Source: Subtercola lobariae (GTDB taxonomy: Bacteria > Actinomycetota > Actinomycetes > Actinomycetales > Microbacteriaceae). Taken from it: a stretch of DNA of 64,000 nt. The notes under the pieces are model-generated. The model saw nothing but the letters and a program-made list of their open reading frames with translations, did not search any database and was not told the origin of the DNA. Below, one piece after another: positions 1-8,036 of the stretch. How positions within the stretch are numbered: the stretch's first letter is position 1; each line of letters begins with the position of its first letter. The translations under genes were made by a program, and so were the position numbers. The DNA is taken from the NCBI RefSeq assembly GCF_014640255.1, contig NZ_BMGP01000002.1:186001-250000 (forward strand). Reading direction: 5' to 3'.

Positions 1-503
1 GTGGCCGGAAACTGAGACTGGAGCGACCGCTTTATTAGCTGTTGAACGGGATGGCTAGGGTCGACGTAATTATTCGTTCCCCAACCACGATGTCCGGAAA
101 GAATCAGCATTGCCGCATGTTTGCCCGAGCAATTGTTAGATGCTGGACGGCGCGCTACCCAGGATCTGTAAGGCTCGTGTGTTCCGCAGAGTAGGTCAGT
201 TTCGGACAGCCCATTATCGCTGAGCAAAGAGAGCACCTTCTCGACATGCCAATCCTCTCCGTTGTGAGAACTGCCCATGAGAGCCAGTGCATCGGAATCG
301 TGAACCACTTCTGCGAGTCCTCCGTCGAGTAAGGCCGCGATCTGGAACGGCTTCCCGCAACTACGGAGGGCGGTGGTTCGATCTCGTTCACCTCGCAGAT
401 CTAGATCGGACGTAGCGTCCGAAACGACCCACGAGACTTCATGCACCATCTCGACGGAACCACAGCGGCGAACGATGACGCTCGCATTCCCGGCCCTAAC
501 CAA
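1..503 (-). CDS. L-asparaginase II family protein, C-terminus beyond window
   Basis: About 167 N-terminal residues are readable in the frame opposite 503-1. They match the asparaginase II family (PF06089): an opening VIVRRCGSVEMVHEVSWVV segment, then a GKPFQIAALLDGG segment, an S-H-N-GEDWHVEKV stretch, a DLLCGTHEP stretch and the family hallmark NNCSGKHAAML followed by a VDPSHPVQQ segment. Members hydrolyse L-asparagine to aspartate and ammonia. The start is uncertain: TTG at 503 or a TTG a few codons upstream, both overlapping the 3' end of the LDH2-family gene, which implies a two-gene operon. The gene is visibly AT-richer than the right side of the window. It is cut by the left edge, so an intact C-terminus cannot be judged. 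Confidence 0.8.
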   Translation of the reverse strand, partial: MVRAGNASVIVRRCGSVEMVHEVSWVVSDATSDLDLRGERDRTTALRSCGKPFQIAALLDGGLAEVVHDSDALALMGSSHNGEDWHVEKVLSLLSDNGLSETDLLCGTHEPYRSWVARRPASNNCSGKHAAMLILSGHRGWGTNNYVDPSHPVQQLIKRSLQSQFPA

Positions 504-1476
504 TGTCCAGGCCAAGGTCGATTAGAATTTTATCATCCACTGTGATGTCGCCTGGAAGTTCTTTGAGGCGTAAGCCGCCAGGGATTCGAATTGGAATGGA
601 CTCCGAAACCCGCGGCGAATTTGTTATTTCATCAAATAAGGATTCAGCATCGCCATAAACCTCGTCGCGGTCTCTGAATACGTCGGCTCTGATTCCTATG
701 ATGATGGCGCCGTCACCACCGGACACCGCGTCCCGGCCAGCTTTTGCCCCAAGAAGTGGTCCACATAAGAGTTCAATCGCTAGTCCGAGCGCGTATCCCT
801 TGTGCCCAGCCATTGGCAGCTGGCTCCCGTTATCTGCATCAGCGGGGTCGCTCGAGATCTCGCCGGCTGCGCCTTGAACTACTCCTTCCGGGACCGAACT
901 TCCCTGTAGTTCTGCGTTCTTGATTTTGCCGTAGGACCACGCAGCTGTAGCGACGTCTGCGGAAAAGTCAAATTTCTGCGTGGGAAACGCCACTGCGATG
1001 GGATTGGTTCCGAGAATTGCCCTTGCGCCACCGTACGGTGCCACGGCGTATTCCGACCCGCAAAGTGCCAGACCAACGAAACCCTTTGATGCCAACAATC
1101 GCGTGTACGAACCAAGTTCTCCCGTGGTGCCGATGTAGCCCGTTACCCCGGCGAGGACAATTCCAGATCCATCGACGGATTCAGCGACGGCCAGAGCAGC
1201 TTGGTGCAATGCGGCGATACCAAGCTGCCCGTTTGCGTTGTACTTCAGAACCGATGGAGCGACTGCTGAGATCTTTGGGACCGACCATCGGCTTAGTGCC
1301 TCGCCGAGGCCCAATATTCCGCGAAGGCGGGAAATTCCATGCGACCTGTAACCATTCGCCTCGGCATCCAACAGATGATGCGCGACGACTTCGGCATCGC
1401 CTGCATCAACCCCGTTCTGAACGAGTAGGGTCGAAATTTCTCGATTGAGATCTTCTGTCTTGATTGATTTCAGCAT
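496..1476 (-). CDS. LDH2-family malate/lactate/ureidoglycolate-type dehydrogenase
   Basis: A 326-residue protein of the LDH2/MDG2 NAD(P)-dependent oxidoreductase family (PF02615), close to the usual length of about 330-350. Visible motifs are SHGISR near residue 45, GTNPIAVAFP near 156-165 and GHKGYALGLAIELL near 224-237, which form the conserved nucleotide-binding and active-site core. Family members reduce or oxidise 2-hydroxy/2-keto acids (malate, lactate, ureidoglycolate, delta1-piperideine-2-carboxylate); the substrate here cannot be read from sequence. It is followed, with overlap, by the asparaginase II gene, so the pair may handle an amino-acid or keto-acid catabolite. Codon use is less GC-rich than in the chromosomal genes to the right, fitting a cargo gene. 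Confidence 0.85.
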   Translation of the reverse strand: MLKSIKTEDLNREISTLLVQNGVDAGDAEVVAHHLLDAEANGYRSHGISRLRGILGLGEALSRWSVPKISAVAPSVLKYNANGQLGIAALHQAALAVAESVDGSGIVLAGVTGYIGTTGELGSYTRLLASKGFVGLALCGSEYAVAPYGGARAILGTNPIAVAFPTQKFDFSADVATAAWSYGKIKNAELQGSSVPEGVVQGAAGEISSDPADADNGSQLPMAGHKGYALGLAIELLCGPLLGAKAGRDAVSGGDGAIIIGIRADVFRDRDEVYGDAESLFDEITNSPRVSESIPIRIPGGLRLKELPGDITVDDKILIDLGLDIG

Positions 1477-1703
1477 CTTATTTACTCACTTTCTTGGCGC
1501 CAGGCCGTACGCGTCAGTCGTCGCAGATCTGAGCACGAAAACTCGAGTCTGCTTGTACTCGCGTCCGTTGCCCCCGTGAGTCTCGACTAGCAAGACTCTT
1601 GCTCACGATCTTGGCATGTTCGGGCGAGAAGCCGTTCCAGATTTCCAAAGATCGCAATTGAATTTCAGCACGTCCCCGCGCTATGAATCTATTTTACAAT
1701 TAA

Positions 1704-1718
1704 ATGATAAATTATCAT
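1704..1718. promoter_or_regulatory. AT-rich palindrome, candidate operator of the 496-1476 operon
   Basis: The 333-bp gap 1477-1809 holds no convincing gene. Within it is an unusually AT-rich tract (about 1690-1720) containing ATGATAA-A-TTATCAT, a perfect 7-1-7 inverted repeat. It lies about 230 bp upstream of the leftward dehydrogenase gene and upstream of that operon only. Such a palindrome in a promoter-like AT tract fits a dimeric repressor site; the cognate regulator is not in the window. Confidence 0.45.
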
Positions 1719-1809
1719 ATTCCCCAAGTTGAGGCCACAGGTGAGGGAGCCTCGGAATGAGAGATTGGCATCATCGCGTCGGACCAGTATTCAGACCGAA
1801 CACTAATAA

Positions 1810-2997
1810 TCAGCTGGACCTGGCACCAAGCAATTTGTTATAAAGTTCGCCAGCTGAGATCCCTCTCTCAGGCGTAGAGCCGGGACGGTACCAATCCGCG
1901 ATTTTGAGCCAATCCGCGTCAACCCACTGCATGTAGTCGTTGCAAGCTCGAATCGTGAGCCAAACCTGACTATGTTCTTTTTCGGAGTCGGTCGTTAGTC
2001 CAACGCCATCACGCACTAGGTCTTGCCATTTGTCGTGAATCCGCACACCGTCAGGAAACGACAGAATAACTCTCCAAAAATGCTCGAATTCCTCATGCCT
2101 GCTGTCGGCAAGGTTTCTTCTAAGCCAGGACTCGTCTTCCGACGTCAGGTTGTTGTGCCATTCAATTCGGTAGACGGCGTCAGACACTTTTGTCTCAGTT
2201 TCAGAATCCGACATGAGCCATAACCCGCCGTGCTTGCTGCGGAAGCGCTTCACCCCGAGCTGAAACTCGACGAGGTTATAGAGGGCTGCCCGGGCATAGT
2301 GCCTAGCTTGTTTTTCAGGGACATAGGGCGAAATGCTATTTGGATCCCATGGCGGATGGGGGGCGGGCTCCTCCAGGTAGGTATCGAGAGCGGCCTCAAG
2401 GTTCGCGGCGAGCGCGTATGCGGGAGTCCAAAGCCTGTTGTAAGCCTCGAAGCGCTCGACCCATTGCACCGCTAAGCGGCTATCGGCAGGGTGTCGTTGG
2501 TTTTCCATATCAATTCGCGAGCGCCGCAGTCGCGCTTCATGACAGAGCTCAAGGACCGCGTCGGCCATTTGGCGGAGAACCTCGAGCTCTTGACTCTTTC
2601 GGTAGGTGTCTGGCTTTCGGTCGAAGAGGTTGGCTGCTGCCGCACGCCGGGCGGTTTTAGGCCATCGCTGAGTACCACGGACAAGTCCGAGGGAGTATTC
2701 AGCTGCCTCCTGCCATACTCCCCCGCCCAGCCGATCCGCTGCTTCTCTCAGTAGCGAGGAAATCGCGGCCGGCCGTTCCTCCGCTTCGCCGTCAGTCAGG
2801 TCGAGCACGGTGACTGCGCGACTCAACGTGGGGAGGGCGAGATCACGAATGTAACCGGAGCCTCTATCGCGCAGGACCGTGAGGTCGATCATGACGTCGT
2901 CGAAGCGAATTGCCGAATTTTCTCCCACCATGCCCATATATTGCCCGAAATCGTGCCTAGACAAGTTCCGGAATCGGTGACGGCGATTTTTGTCCAA
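1810..2997 (-). CDS. Unknown actinobacterial helical protein
   Basis: Function not recognised. The product is up to 395 residues, with no signal peptide or membrane segment. Its N-terminal 160 residues (an LTVLRDRG start, then DRLGGGVWQEAAEYSLGL, RRAAAANLF and DTYRKSQELEVLRQMADAVLEL segments) recall a helical module I associate with actinobacterial proteins that carry variable C-terminal parts. That resemblance is from memory and is not a family assignment. The C-terminal half is rich in Trp and charged residues and shows no motif I know. The start is unsure: TTG at 2997 gives the longest product and ATG at 2937 is an alternative; neither has a good ribosome site. It is divergent from the rightward mobile-element genes that begin at 3045. 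Confidence 0.7.
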   Translation of the reverse strand: MDKNRRHRFRNLSRHDFGQYMGMVGENSAIRFDDVMIDLTVLRDRGSGYIRDLALPTLSRAVTVLDLTDGEAEERPAAISSLLREAADRLGGGVWQEAAEYSLGLVRGTQRWPKTARRAAAANLFDRKPDTYRKSQELEVLRQMADAVLELCHEARLRRSRIDMENQRHPADSRLAVQWVERFEAYNRLWTPAYALAANLEAALDTYLEEPAPHPPWDPNSISPYVPEKQARHYARAALYNLVEFQLGVKRFRSKHGGLWLMSDSETETKVSDAVYRIEWHNNLTSEDESWLRRNLADSRHEEFEHFWRVILSFPDGVRIHDKWQDLVRDGVGLTTDSEKEHSQVWLTIRACNDYMQWVDADWLKIADWYRPGSTPERGISAGELYNKLLGARSS

Positions 2998-3044
2998 TTG
3001 ATCTAGCCGCAGATCGCGGGAAATTAGGGCAGAAGGGGACGCAC

Positions 3045-3347
3045 GTGTCTCAAGAAATCACCACCCTTTTTGGTGGTACTACGACCGGGTCTGGTCAACG
3101 CATCAGTAATGGTGTCGCTCGACAGACGAAGCGCGAAGCTGAATCGATCGCGGCGCGGACCGAGCTCGCGCAGCTGACCGACAATGCGCGGGCGTTTCTC
3201 ACCTCGAGCGCGCTGACCAACGTCGGGACGCTCGTCTCACAGGCCGAGCAGATGCTGCAGATTGCACCGTCGGGGGCTCGCTACTACGAGCTCATCATCA
3301 ACGCGTACGGTGTCGGCGCTGCCAATGCCATCGCTCGGTTCTCGTGA
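3045..3347 (+). CDS. Small hypothetical protein of the mobile element
   Basis: A 100-residue protein starting at GTG 3045, preceded by an AGAAGGGGA ribosome site. It is largely helical, with an N-terminal Gly/Thr-rich stretch and no cysteines, membrane segment or known motif. It is the first gene of a closely spaced rightward series (3045-9219) that leads to the TraG-like ATPase and replication-relaxation genes, and its stop overlaps the possible GTG start of the next gene. That placement suggests an accessory transfer or maintenance role, which is inference only. Confidence 0.6.
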   Translation: MSQEITTLFGGTTTGSGQRISNGVARQTKREAESIAARTELAQLTDNARAFLTSSALTNVGTLVSQAEQMLQIAPSGARYYELIINAYGVGAANAIARFS

Positions 3348-3361
3348 GGGCGTGCAGTGAC

Positions 3362-3610
3362 ATGGAACAGCTTCTTCTTTGGGTCCTAGTCATCGTGATC
3401 GCTGCAGTTATCGGCGGCGCGATTGCCTTGGTCTGCGAGTGGAATGACGACCGCCTCGCGGCTGTACAACGCGCCAAGGAGGCCGAAAAGCGGCGGATCG
3501 CCACGAATGCTTTCGCAGTCAAGCAGCAGCTTGACGCAGAGGCATACGCCGCCCGCAAGGCGCTCTTCCAGGCTGCGCAACGCCACTCGGGCGGCTCAGG
3601 CAGCAAATAG
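3362..3610 (+). CDS. Small single-pass membrane protein
   Basis: About 82 residues from ATG 3362. A GTG at 3344 overlapping the previous stop is an alternative that adds six residues. The N-terminus holds one strong membrane helix (LLLWVLVIVIAAVIGGAIAL). The rest is a charged, probably coiled-coil cytoplasmic tail rich in Ala, Arg, Lys and Glu. Proteins of this shape accompany conjugation ATPases as small membrane partners; no family was recognised. Confidence 0.6.
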   Translation: MEQLLLWVLVIVIAAVIGGAIALVCEWNDDRLAAVQRAKEAEKRRIATNAFAVKQQLDAEAYAARKALFQAAQRHSGGSGSK

Positions 3611-3695
3611 CCGCACTGCCCAACCTCGAGGCCGTGGCGGCCGTCACCGTCGCCACGGCTTCCTTATTCCTGCGTTTCGAAAGGCGCCGATATTC

Positions 3696-4265
3696 ATGCA
3701 CGGAAACAAAGAAACACGCACCTATCGTCTCGGCTCGGGGCCGAACGGGTCGGGAACAGCACCGTCACCGGCGGAGGTCATCGACTCGTCCATAGAACTC
3801 ATGAACTTCGCCTGGCATCAGGCAGAATCACTTCGCAGGGACGTCGGATTCGGCTGGAAGCTTGCAAATGATGCTCCGAACTGCGTCTCGGATCTTCTGC
3901 GAACGATCGCTTCCTCCACAGTGAGCGGTGATCCGCTGCCAGTCCCTAACAGCCATTCGGGCCCCTTCTTGTCCGTGGGTTTCGACGCAGCCCTGGCGTT
4001 CTGGGGAAGCATCAATCGGTTTCGACGCGACCTAGGCTTCGAGACAATTGACGACCTCAATCTGGCCCTCTGGCAGGTTGCTATGGCCGATGCCAATGCG
4101 CTTAGTAATCAAGCAATATCGTTACTAGAGGCCGACCTCGTCGGCGGTGCGCTCCTTCGGGCAGCGACCGGAACAACCCCTAGCAGCCGCCGCGTTTTCG
4201 CTCTCGACGTGTTGACTTTCGGCATAGCGGACGCAATAAGTCTCGAATCAGAGCGTCATGCCTAG
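3696..4265 (+). CDS. Hypothetical protein of the mobile element
   Basis: The reading frame is open from 3423, but the part before 3696 overlaps the previous gene and reads as low-complexity Arg/Ser-rich sequence. The ATG at 3696, with GAAAGG about ten bases upstream, is therefore preferred, giving 189 residues. The product begins MHGNKETRTYRLG and contains no motif I recognise; the middle is hydrophobic-helical with several Trp. It lies between the small membrane protein and the MT-A70 methylase in the same direction. Confidence 0.5.
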   Translation: MHGNKETRTYRLGSGPNGSGTAPSPAEVIDSSIELMNFAWHQAESLRRDVGFGWKLANDAPNCVSDLLRTIASSTVSGDPLPVPNSHSGPFLSVGFDAALAFWGSINRFRRDLGFETIDDLNLALWQVAMADANALSNQAISLLEADLVGGALLRAATGTTPSSRRVFALDVLTFGIADAISLESERHA

Positions 4266-4522
4266 TAGGTCGACCGTCCGATTGATCTCAAATCCGTATG
4301 TCATTTTCACAACATCGGCTCAAAGCTCAACCTCGCTTCCCAAAGCCGTGCCCAGAAAGGAGAATCGCACTGTCTTATCGCCTACCCGGTGGCTCGATGG
4401 TGACCCCGACCGGCGGATTGGCAACGCTCACGGCCCGGTCTTAACTACGAGTGTTTCCAGGACCTGGCGCTCAGCCGCTCAGATCCCCACTAAGCAACGG
4501 AAGCAAGAGGAGGTGAACCACC

Positions 4523-5098
4523 ATGCCTGAAGAGCAACGAAAATTCAAAACCATTCTGGCCGATCCCCCATGGGATATTCAGCAGAAGGGTGGCCGTGGG
4601 GCACATGCCCACTACAACGTGCTCAACCTCGACCAGATCAAATCGCTCCCAGTGGGAGATCTCGCCGAAGACGATAGCCACCTGTGGCTCTGGGTCACCA
4701 ATGCCACACTTCGCGCCGGCTACGACGTTATTGAGTCATGGGGGTTTGAGCCGAGATCTCCGTTGACCTGGATCAAGCCTCGGTTCACCCTCGGCATGTA
4801 TTTAAGAAATGCGACCGAGCATCTGCTCTTCGCAACGCGCGGTCGAGCACCCGTCAACTTCCGTTCACAGCCCACCTGGTTTTTCGCACCCCTGCAAGAT
4901 CACTCTCACAAACCTGAGGAACAGTTCGCAATCATCGAGCGCGTCAGTCCAGGGCCCTACCTTGAGCTTTTTGCGAGACGAGAACCGCCATCGCAAGCCG
5001 ACTGGTCGGTATGGGGCGCAGAAGTGAAATCAGACGTCACCGTCCCCGGCTTCCCGGTGCCGTCCGATTACGTACGCGACGAAGGGGCCCACTCATGA
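4523..5098 (+). CDS. MT-A70 family DNA N6-adenine methyltransferase
   Basis: A 191-residue protein starting at ATG 4523 behind a strong AGAGGAGGTGA ribosome site. The catalytic motif DPPW sits at residues 14-17, followed by an HYN.L segment, the LWLWVTNATL strand, an EHLLFATRG strand and a C-terminal PYLELFARR element. This is the order of the MT-A70 family (PF05063), which transfers a methyl group from S-adenosylmethionine to N6 of adenine. No restriction endonuclease is adjacent, so it appears to be an orphan methylase, as is common on phages and mobile elements, where it can protect incoming DNA from host restriction. Confidence 0.9.
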   Translation: MPEEQRKFKTILADPPWDIQQKGGRGAHAHYNVLNLDQIKSLPVGDLAEDDSHLWLWVTNATLRAGYDVIESWGFEPRSPLTWIKPRFTLGMYLRNATEHLLFATRGRAPVNFRSQPTWFFAPLQDHSHKPEEQFAIIERVSPGPYLELFARREPPSQADWSVWGAEVKSDVTVPGFPVPSDYVRDEGAHS

Positions 5099-5110
5099 AA
5101 GGCACGTCTC

Positions 5111-5311
5111 ATGTCCGACAATCACAACTCAGGGGGGCCAGTCGCCAGACTATGGCGGGCCAGTCTACTGCTTCTTGGAAGCGTGCTGGCGGTCTGGCTC
5201 GCCTTGCAGGTGCTCGCCACTATCTGGGGCTGGCTGCTGATCGGCGCATTGATCCTGTGCGGCATCGCGGCGCTGATCTTCTTTATGAAGCGCCGTTTGG
5301 GCGGGTGGTAA
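5111..5311 (+). CDS. Small two-helix membrane protein
   Basis: Sixty-six residues from ATG 5111, with GAAAGG upstream, 12 bp after the methylase. Two hydrophobic segments (about residues 16-36 and 39-59) are joined by a very short turn and end in a basic KRRLGGW tail. No family was recognised. Its position between the methylase and the TraG-like gene suggests a membrane partner of the transfer ATPase. Confidence 0.6.
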   Translation: MSDNHNSGGPVARLWRASLLLLGSVLAVWLALQVLATIWGWLLIGALILCGIAALIFFMKRRLGGW

Positions 5312-5397
5312 ATCACCTCTGGCACGTTGCATTTTCCGACTCCCGAATTCTTGAGGTGAGCACCCACCGGCCGCTCCGCCTATCGCTCATTTTGTGC

Positions 5398-5426
5398 TTG
5401 ACAGAACGTATCGAATACCTCATACC
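5398..5426 (+). promoter_or_regulatory. Candidate sigma70-type promoter of the traG-like operon
   Basis: A perfect TTGACA at 5398-5403 is followed after 17 bp by CATACC at 5421-5426, which matches the -10 consensus only 3/6. It lies in the otherwise empty 187-bp gap before the 5499 gene. Confidence 0.4.
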
Positions 5427-5427
5427 C

Positions 5428-5502
5428 ATGAGTGTTGGCATCAATAAAGGGGGCCCGTTGGGACGTTCTTCTCGTCTTTTCGTGGCGGTACGCACGTCAT
5501 GA
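5428..5502 (+). CDS. Possible 24-residue leader ORF
   Basis: An ATG at 5428 opens a 24-codon frame beginning MSVGINKGGPLG. Its TGA (5500-5502) overlaps the ATG of the next gene in an ATGA arrangement, the pattern of translational coupling. The proposed -10 element is almost on top of this ATG, so transcript start and leader cannot both be exactly as drawn. No ribosome site is obvious. It may be chance. Confidence 0.25.
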   Translation: MSVGINKGGPLGRSSRLFVAVRTS

Positions 5503-5699
5503 CGAAGAAAAGTTCCAGACAAGAAAGGTCGAGGGCTGATCGCGAAAGTCGCGTCTCTGTTCGCGGGCCGCAAGTTTACGACCGCGCTCGCGCAAGCCAA
5601 GCGTTCCTTGCAGCCCAAGCCGACGCAGAAACAAAGGCTCGAAAAGAACATCTAGAACGCATTGAGCTCGAAAAGGCGCAGTTCGAGGAGTCGGCATGA
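5499..5699 (+). CDS. Small charged coiled-coil protein upstream of the TraG-like ATPase
   Basis: Sixty-six residues, extremely rich in Arg, Lys, Glu, Gln and Ala, predicted to be one long helix (ARASQAFLAAQADAETKARK and onward). Its stop overlaps the start of the ATPase gene by ATGA, so the two are almost certainly translated together. No family was recognised; a small adaptor of the coupling ATPase is the simplest guess. Confidence 0.6.
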   Translation: MTKKSSRQERSRADRESRVSVRGPQVYDRARASQAFLAAQADAETKARKEHLERIELEKAQFEESA

Positions 5700-7879
5700 C
5701 CGTCTCCGAGAACGCGTCGGGAACGGACATGGTGTGGATGCAAATTCACTGGCCGTCTCCGCTCGACGCGACGCTTGCTCGTGAACTTCTTCGACGATTC
5801 GCTTCAGACCAGCACCGTTCGCCAATTACATTCGAAGTTCGTTCTCTCGAGGGACTCATGTCGCACTACGTCGGAACACAGGCGCATCAAGTGAGACAGG
5901 TCGTCGGCGTCATTGAAGGGCTCGTCCCGGGCGCTACCACCAGCGCGGCGGTGTCGTCATCGATGACAGGTCAGTCAGTCCGATTGAAACTCGCTTCGAC
6001 CCATCTCGCACTCAAGACAGATTCGCCAGCGACGTCTGCCCGTGCGATTCTCGGCGCGCTCGCTGAAGCCCGATACCGCGGAGAATCGTCTCGGCTTCAA
6101 GTCGTGCTTGGCCGGACGGTGCACGCTCGGCTCACACCGGCCAAGCTGCCCGATCCCACCCAGCGCTGGTGGGCTCTGCTTTCTCAAGGCTCGGTGCGCG
6201 CGTCGAATGAAGTCGCAGCGAGTATCCGGCAACGACATAGCGAGGTGGGCTGCTTTGTCGTCCTCCGAGCATCGGCATCCGCCAAGTCTGAAGGACGCAG
6301 AACGTCCATCCTTCGTGGCATCATCGCAGCGCTCCGCACTACGCACACTCCGGGTGTTCGGCTCAAGTTCGTGAGGGACGATCTTCCCCCGCGAGACGGG
6401 TCGGCACTTCGCGGCTCGACGCCTCTTGCCACTTCTGAACTTCTCAGCTTGATTGGCTTCCCACTCGACGCCGAGGATCTTCCCGGTATGCCAGATCCGC
6501 ACCCAAAACTGCTTCGCCTCGTCACAAACAGCGTCGATCTGACTCGACTGTTCGGCGTCACGAACGCGCCCGGCACCTCGAAACCTGTCGGCATCGCAAT
6601 CTCAGACGCGCTCTACCATTCGATCATTATTGGACCGACGGGCAGCGGCAAATCGACCCTCATGCTGAACCTCATCGTCGCGGACCTCCGCGCCAAACGC
6701 GGTGTCGTCGTCATCGACCCGAAATCGGATTTGGTGCGCGACATTTTGGAGCGAATTCCCGAGAGCAGGAAAGACGACGTGGTGGTGCTCGACCCCACAC
6801 AGCTGCAACCGGTCGGACTCAACCCCCTCGCGACGCCAGGGACCAGTCCTGAACTGATCGCCGACGCCATTCTTGGTATTTTTCGAGACCTCTTTCCATC
6901 CGCCTTTGGACCGCGCACGAGCGACGTGATGCACGCGTCGCTACTGACGCTCGCCAGCAGTCCCGGCGCGACGCTCACATGGATTCCGCGGCTGCTCACC
7001 GATGCGCGCTTTCGCAAGCAACTCACCGATGCGCTCGATGACCCGGACGGTCTCGAAGCTTTTTGGGAACAGTTCAACGAACTTTCCGAACGTCAGCAAG
7101 CCCAATTCATCGGACCCGTTCTTTCGCGGCTACGCCAGTTCCTCTTGCGGCCCAGTCTCAAGCGGATCCTTGACCAGAGCGTGCCGCGCTTCAGTCTCAG
7201 CCAGGTGCTGGATGAAAACAAGATCTTACTCGTGCCGCTCAACAGCGGCCTCGTCGGCAACGATGCTGCGCGTCTCCTCGGCAGCCTGTTGGTCAGCCAA
7301 CTCTGGCAATTGACGCTCGGCCGTGCGGCTCAGCCGATAGAGAAACGCTCGCCTATCAGCATCTACATCGACGAGGTGCAGGAGTATCTCCGCCTCGGCG
7401 GGGCCGGCGACCTGAACGACGCGCTCGCCCGGAGCCGTTCACTCGGGGTGGCATGGCATGCGGCGCATCAGTACCGAAAGCAGCTGCCTGAGGAAATGAG
7501 ATCCGCCTTCGACGCGAACGCCCGCAACAAGGTGGTCTACGCGACCGGCATCGACGACGCCAAGGCCATGGCTGCCATGACCTCGAACCTGAAGCCGGAA
7601 GATTTCATGAAGCTCACGCCGTTCGCTTTCTACGCGAACCTGATGCGTGAAGGCGAACAAACCGGCTGGTTTTCGGCCCAAGCAGATCCTGCGCCAAGAG
7701 CAACGTCCGACCCCATCGAAATCATGTCCCTGAGCCAGGCGAGATACGGAGCGCAGATCGACCTGCAAGCGACGGCTACTTCAAAAGAGCGGAATGAATC
7801 TCCCTCCGACCCGCGTGCGAAAGACGATCAGTCTCAGCCCACCAACCACACAATCGGGCGCAAGAGGCGAACAATATGA
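5696..7879 (+). CDS. TraG/VirD4-like type IV coupling ATPase
   Basis: A 727-residue P-loop ATPase of the FtsK/HerA/VirD4 group. Walker A GPTGSGKST lies at residues 313-321. It is followed by GVVVIDPKSDLVRDIL, the usual start of the conjugative DNA-transfer ATPase domain, and an IYIDEVQEYL Walker B near 556-565. An SLGVAWHAAHQYRKQLP segment after it is the TraG/TraM-recognition region. The first 300 residues are a family-variable N-terminal domain and the tail is Arg/Lys-rich. Coupling proteins of this kind bring DNA to a transfer channel or pump dsDNA at the membrane. No membrane helix is seen in this protein itself, so the small membrane proteins encoded upstream may anchor it. Confidence 0.85.
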   Translation: MTVSENASGTDMVWMQIHWPSPLDATLARELLRRFASDQHRSPITFEVRSLEGLMSHYVGTQAHQVRQVVGVIEGLVPGATTSAAVSSSMTGQSVRLKLASTHLALKTDSPATSARAILGALAEARYRGESSRLQVVLGRTVHARLTPAKLPDPTQRWWALLSQGSVRASNEVAASIRQRHSEVGCFVVLRASASAKSEGRRTSILRGIIAALRTTHTPGVRLKFVRDDLPPRDGSALRGSTPLATSELLSLIGFPLDAEDLPGMPDPHPKLLRLVTNSVDLTRLFGVTNAPGTSKPVGIAISDALYHSIIIGPTGSGKSTLMLNLIVADLRAKRGVVVIDPKSDLVRDILERIPESRKDDVVVLDPTQLQPVGLNPLATPGTSPELIADAILGIFRDLFPSAFGPRTSDVMHASLLTLASSPGATLTWIPRLLTDARFRKQLTDALDDPDGLEAFWEQFNELSERQQAQFIGPVLSRLRQFLLRPSLKRILDQSVPRFSLSQVLDENKILLVPLNSGLVGNDAARLLGSLLVSQLWQLTLGRAAQPIEKRSPISIYIDEVQEYLRLGGAGDLNDALARSRSLGVAWHAAHQYRKQLPEEMRSAFDANARNKVVYATGIDDAKAMAAMTSNLKPEDFMKLTPFAFYANLMREGEQTGWFSAQADPAPRATSDPIEIMSLSQARYGAQIDLQATATSKERNESPSDPRAKDDQSQPTNHTIGRKRRTI

Positions 7880-8036
7880 CGCCGAATAACAGAGAGGTGA
7901 GGCGTCCGGTCGCCCACCCGGTCGCTCCGACATTGAAACGCCCCCAGCGCCGATATTTCGGCCCCTTTCACCCATTTCGGGAGTCGACTAACACCGAATG
8001 CACGGTGTTACCAAAGCCCAGAGACGGAGGCCGTTG

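Noticed and set aside
4258-4530. A 90-codon frame between the 3696 gene and the MT-A70 gene
   Set aside because: Its composition is not protein-like, it overlaps the methylase ribosome site and start, and no ribosome site precedes it; the gap is better read as non-coding.
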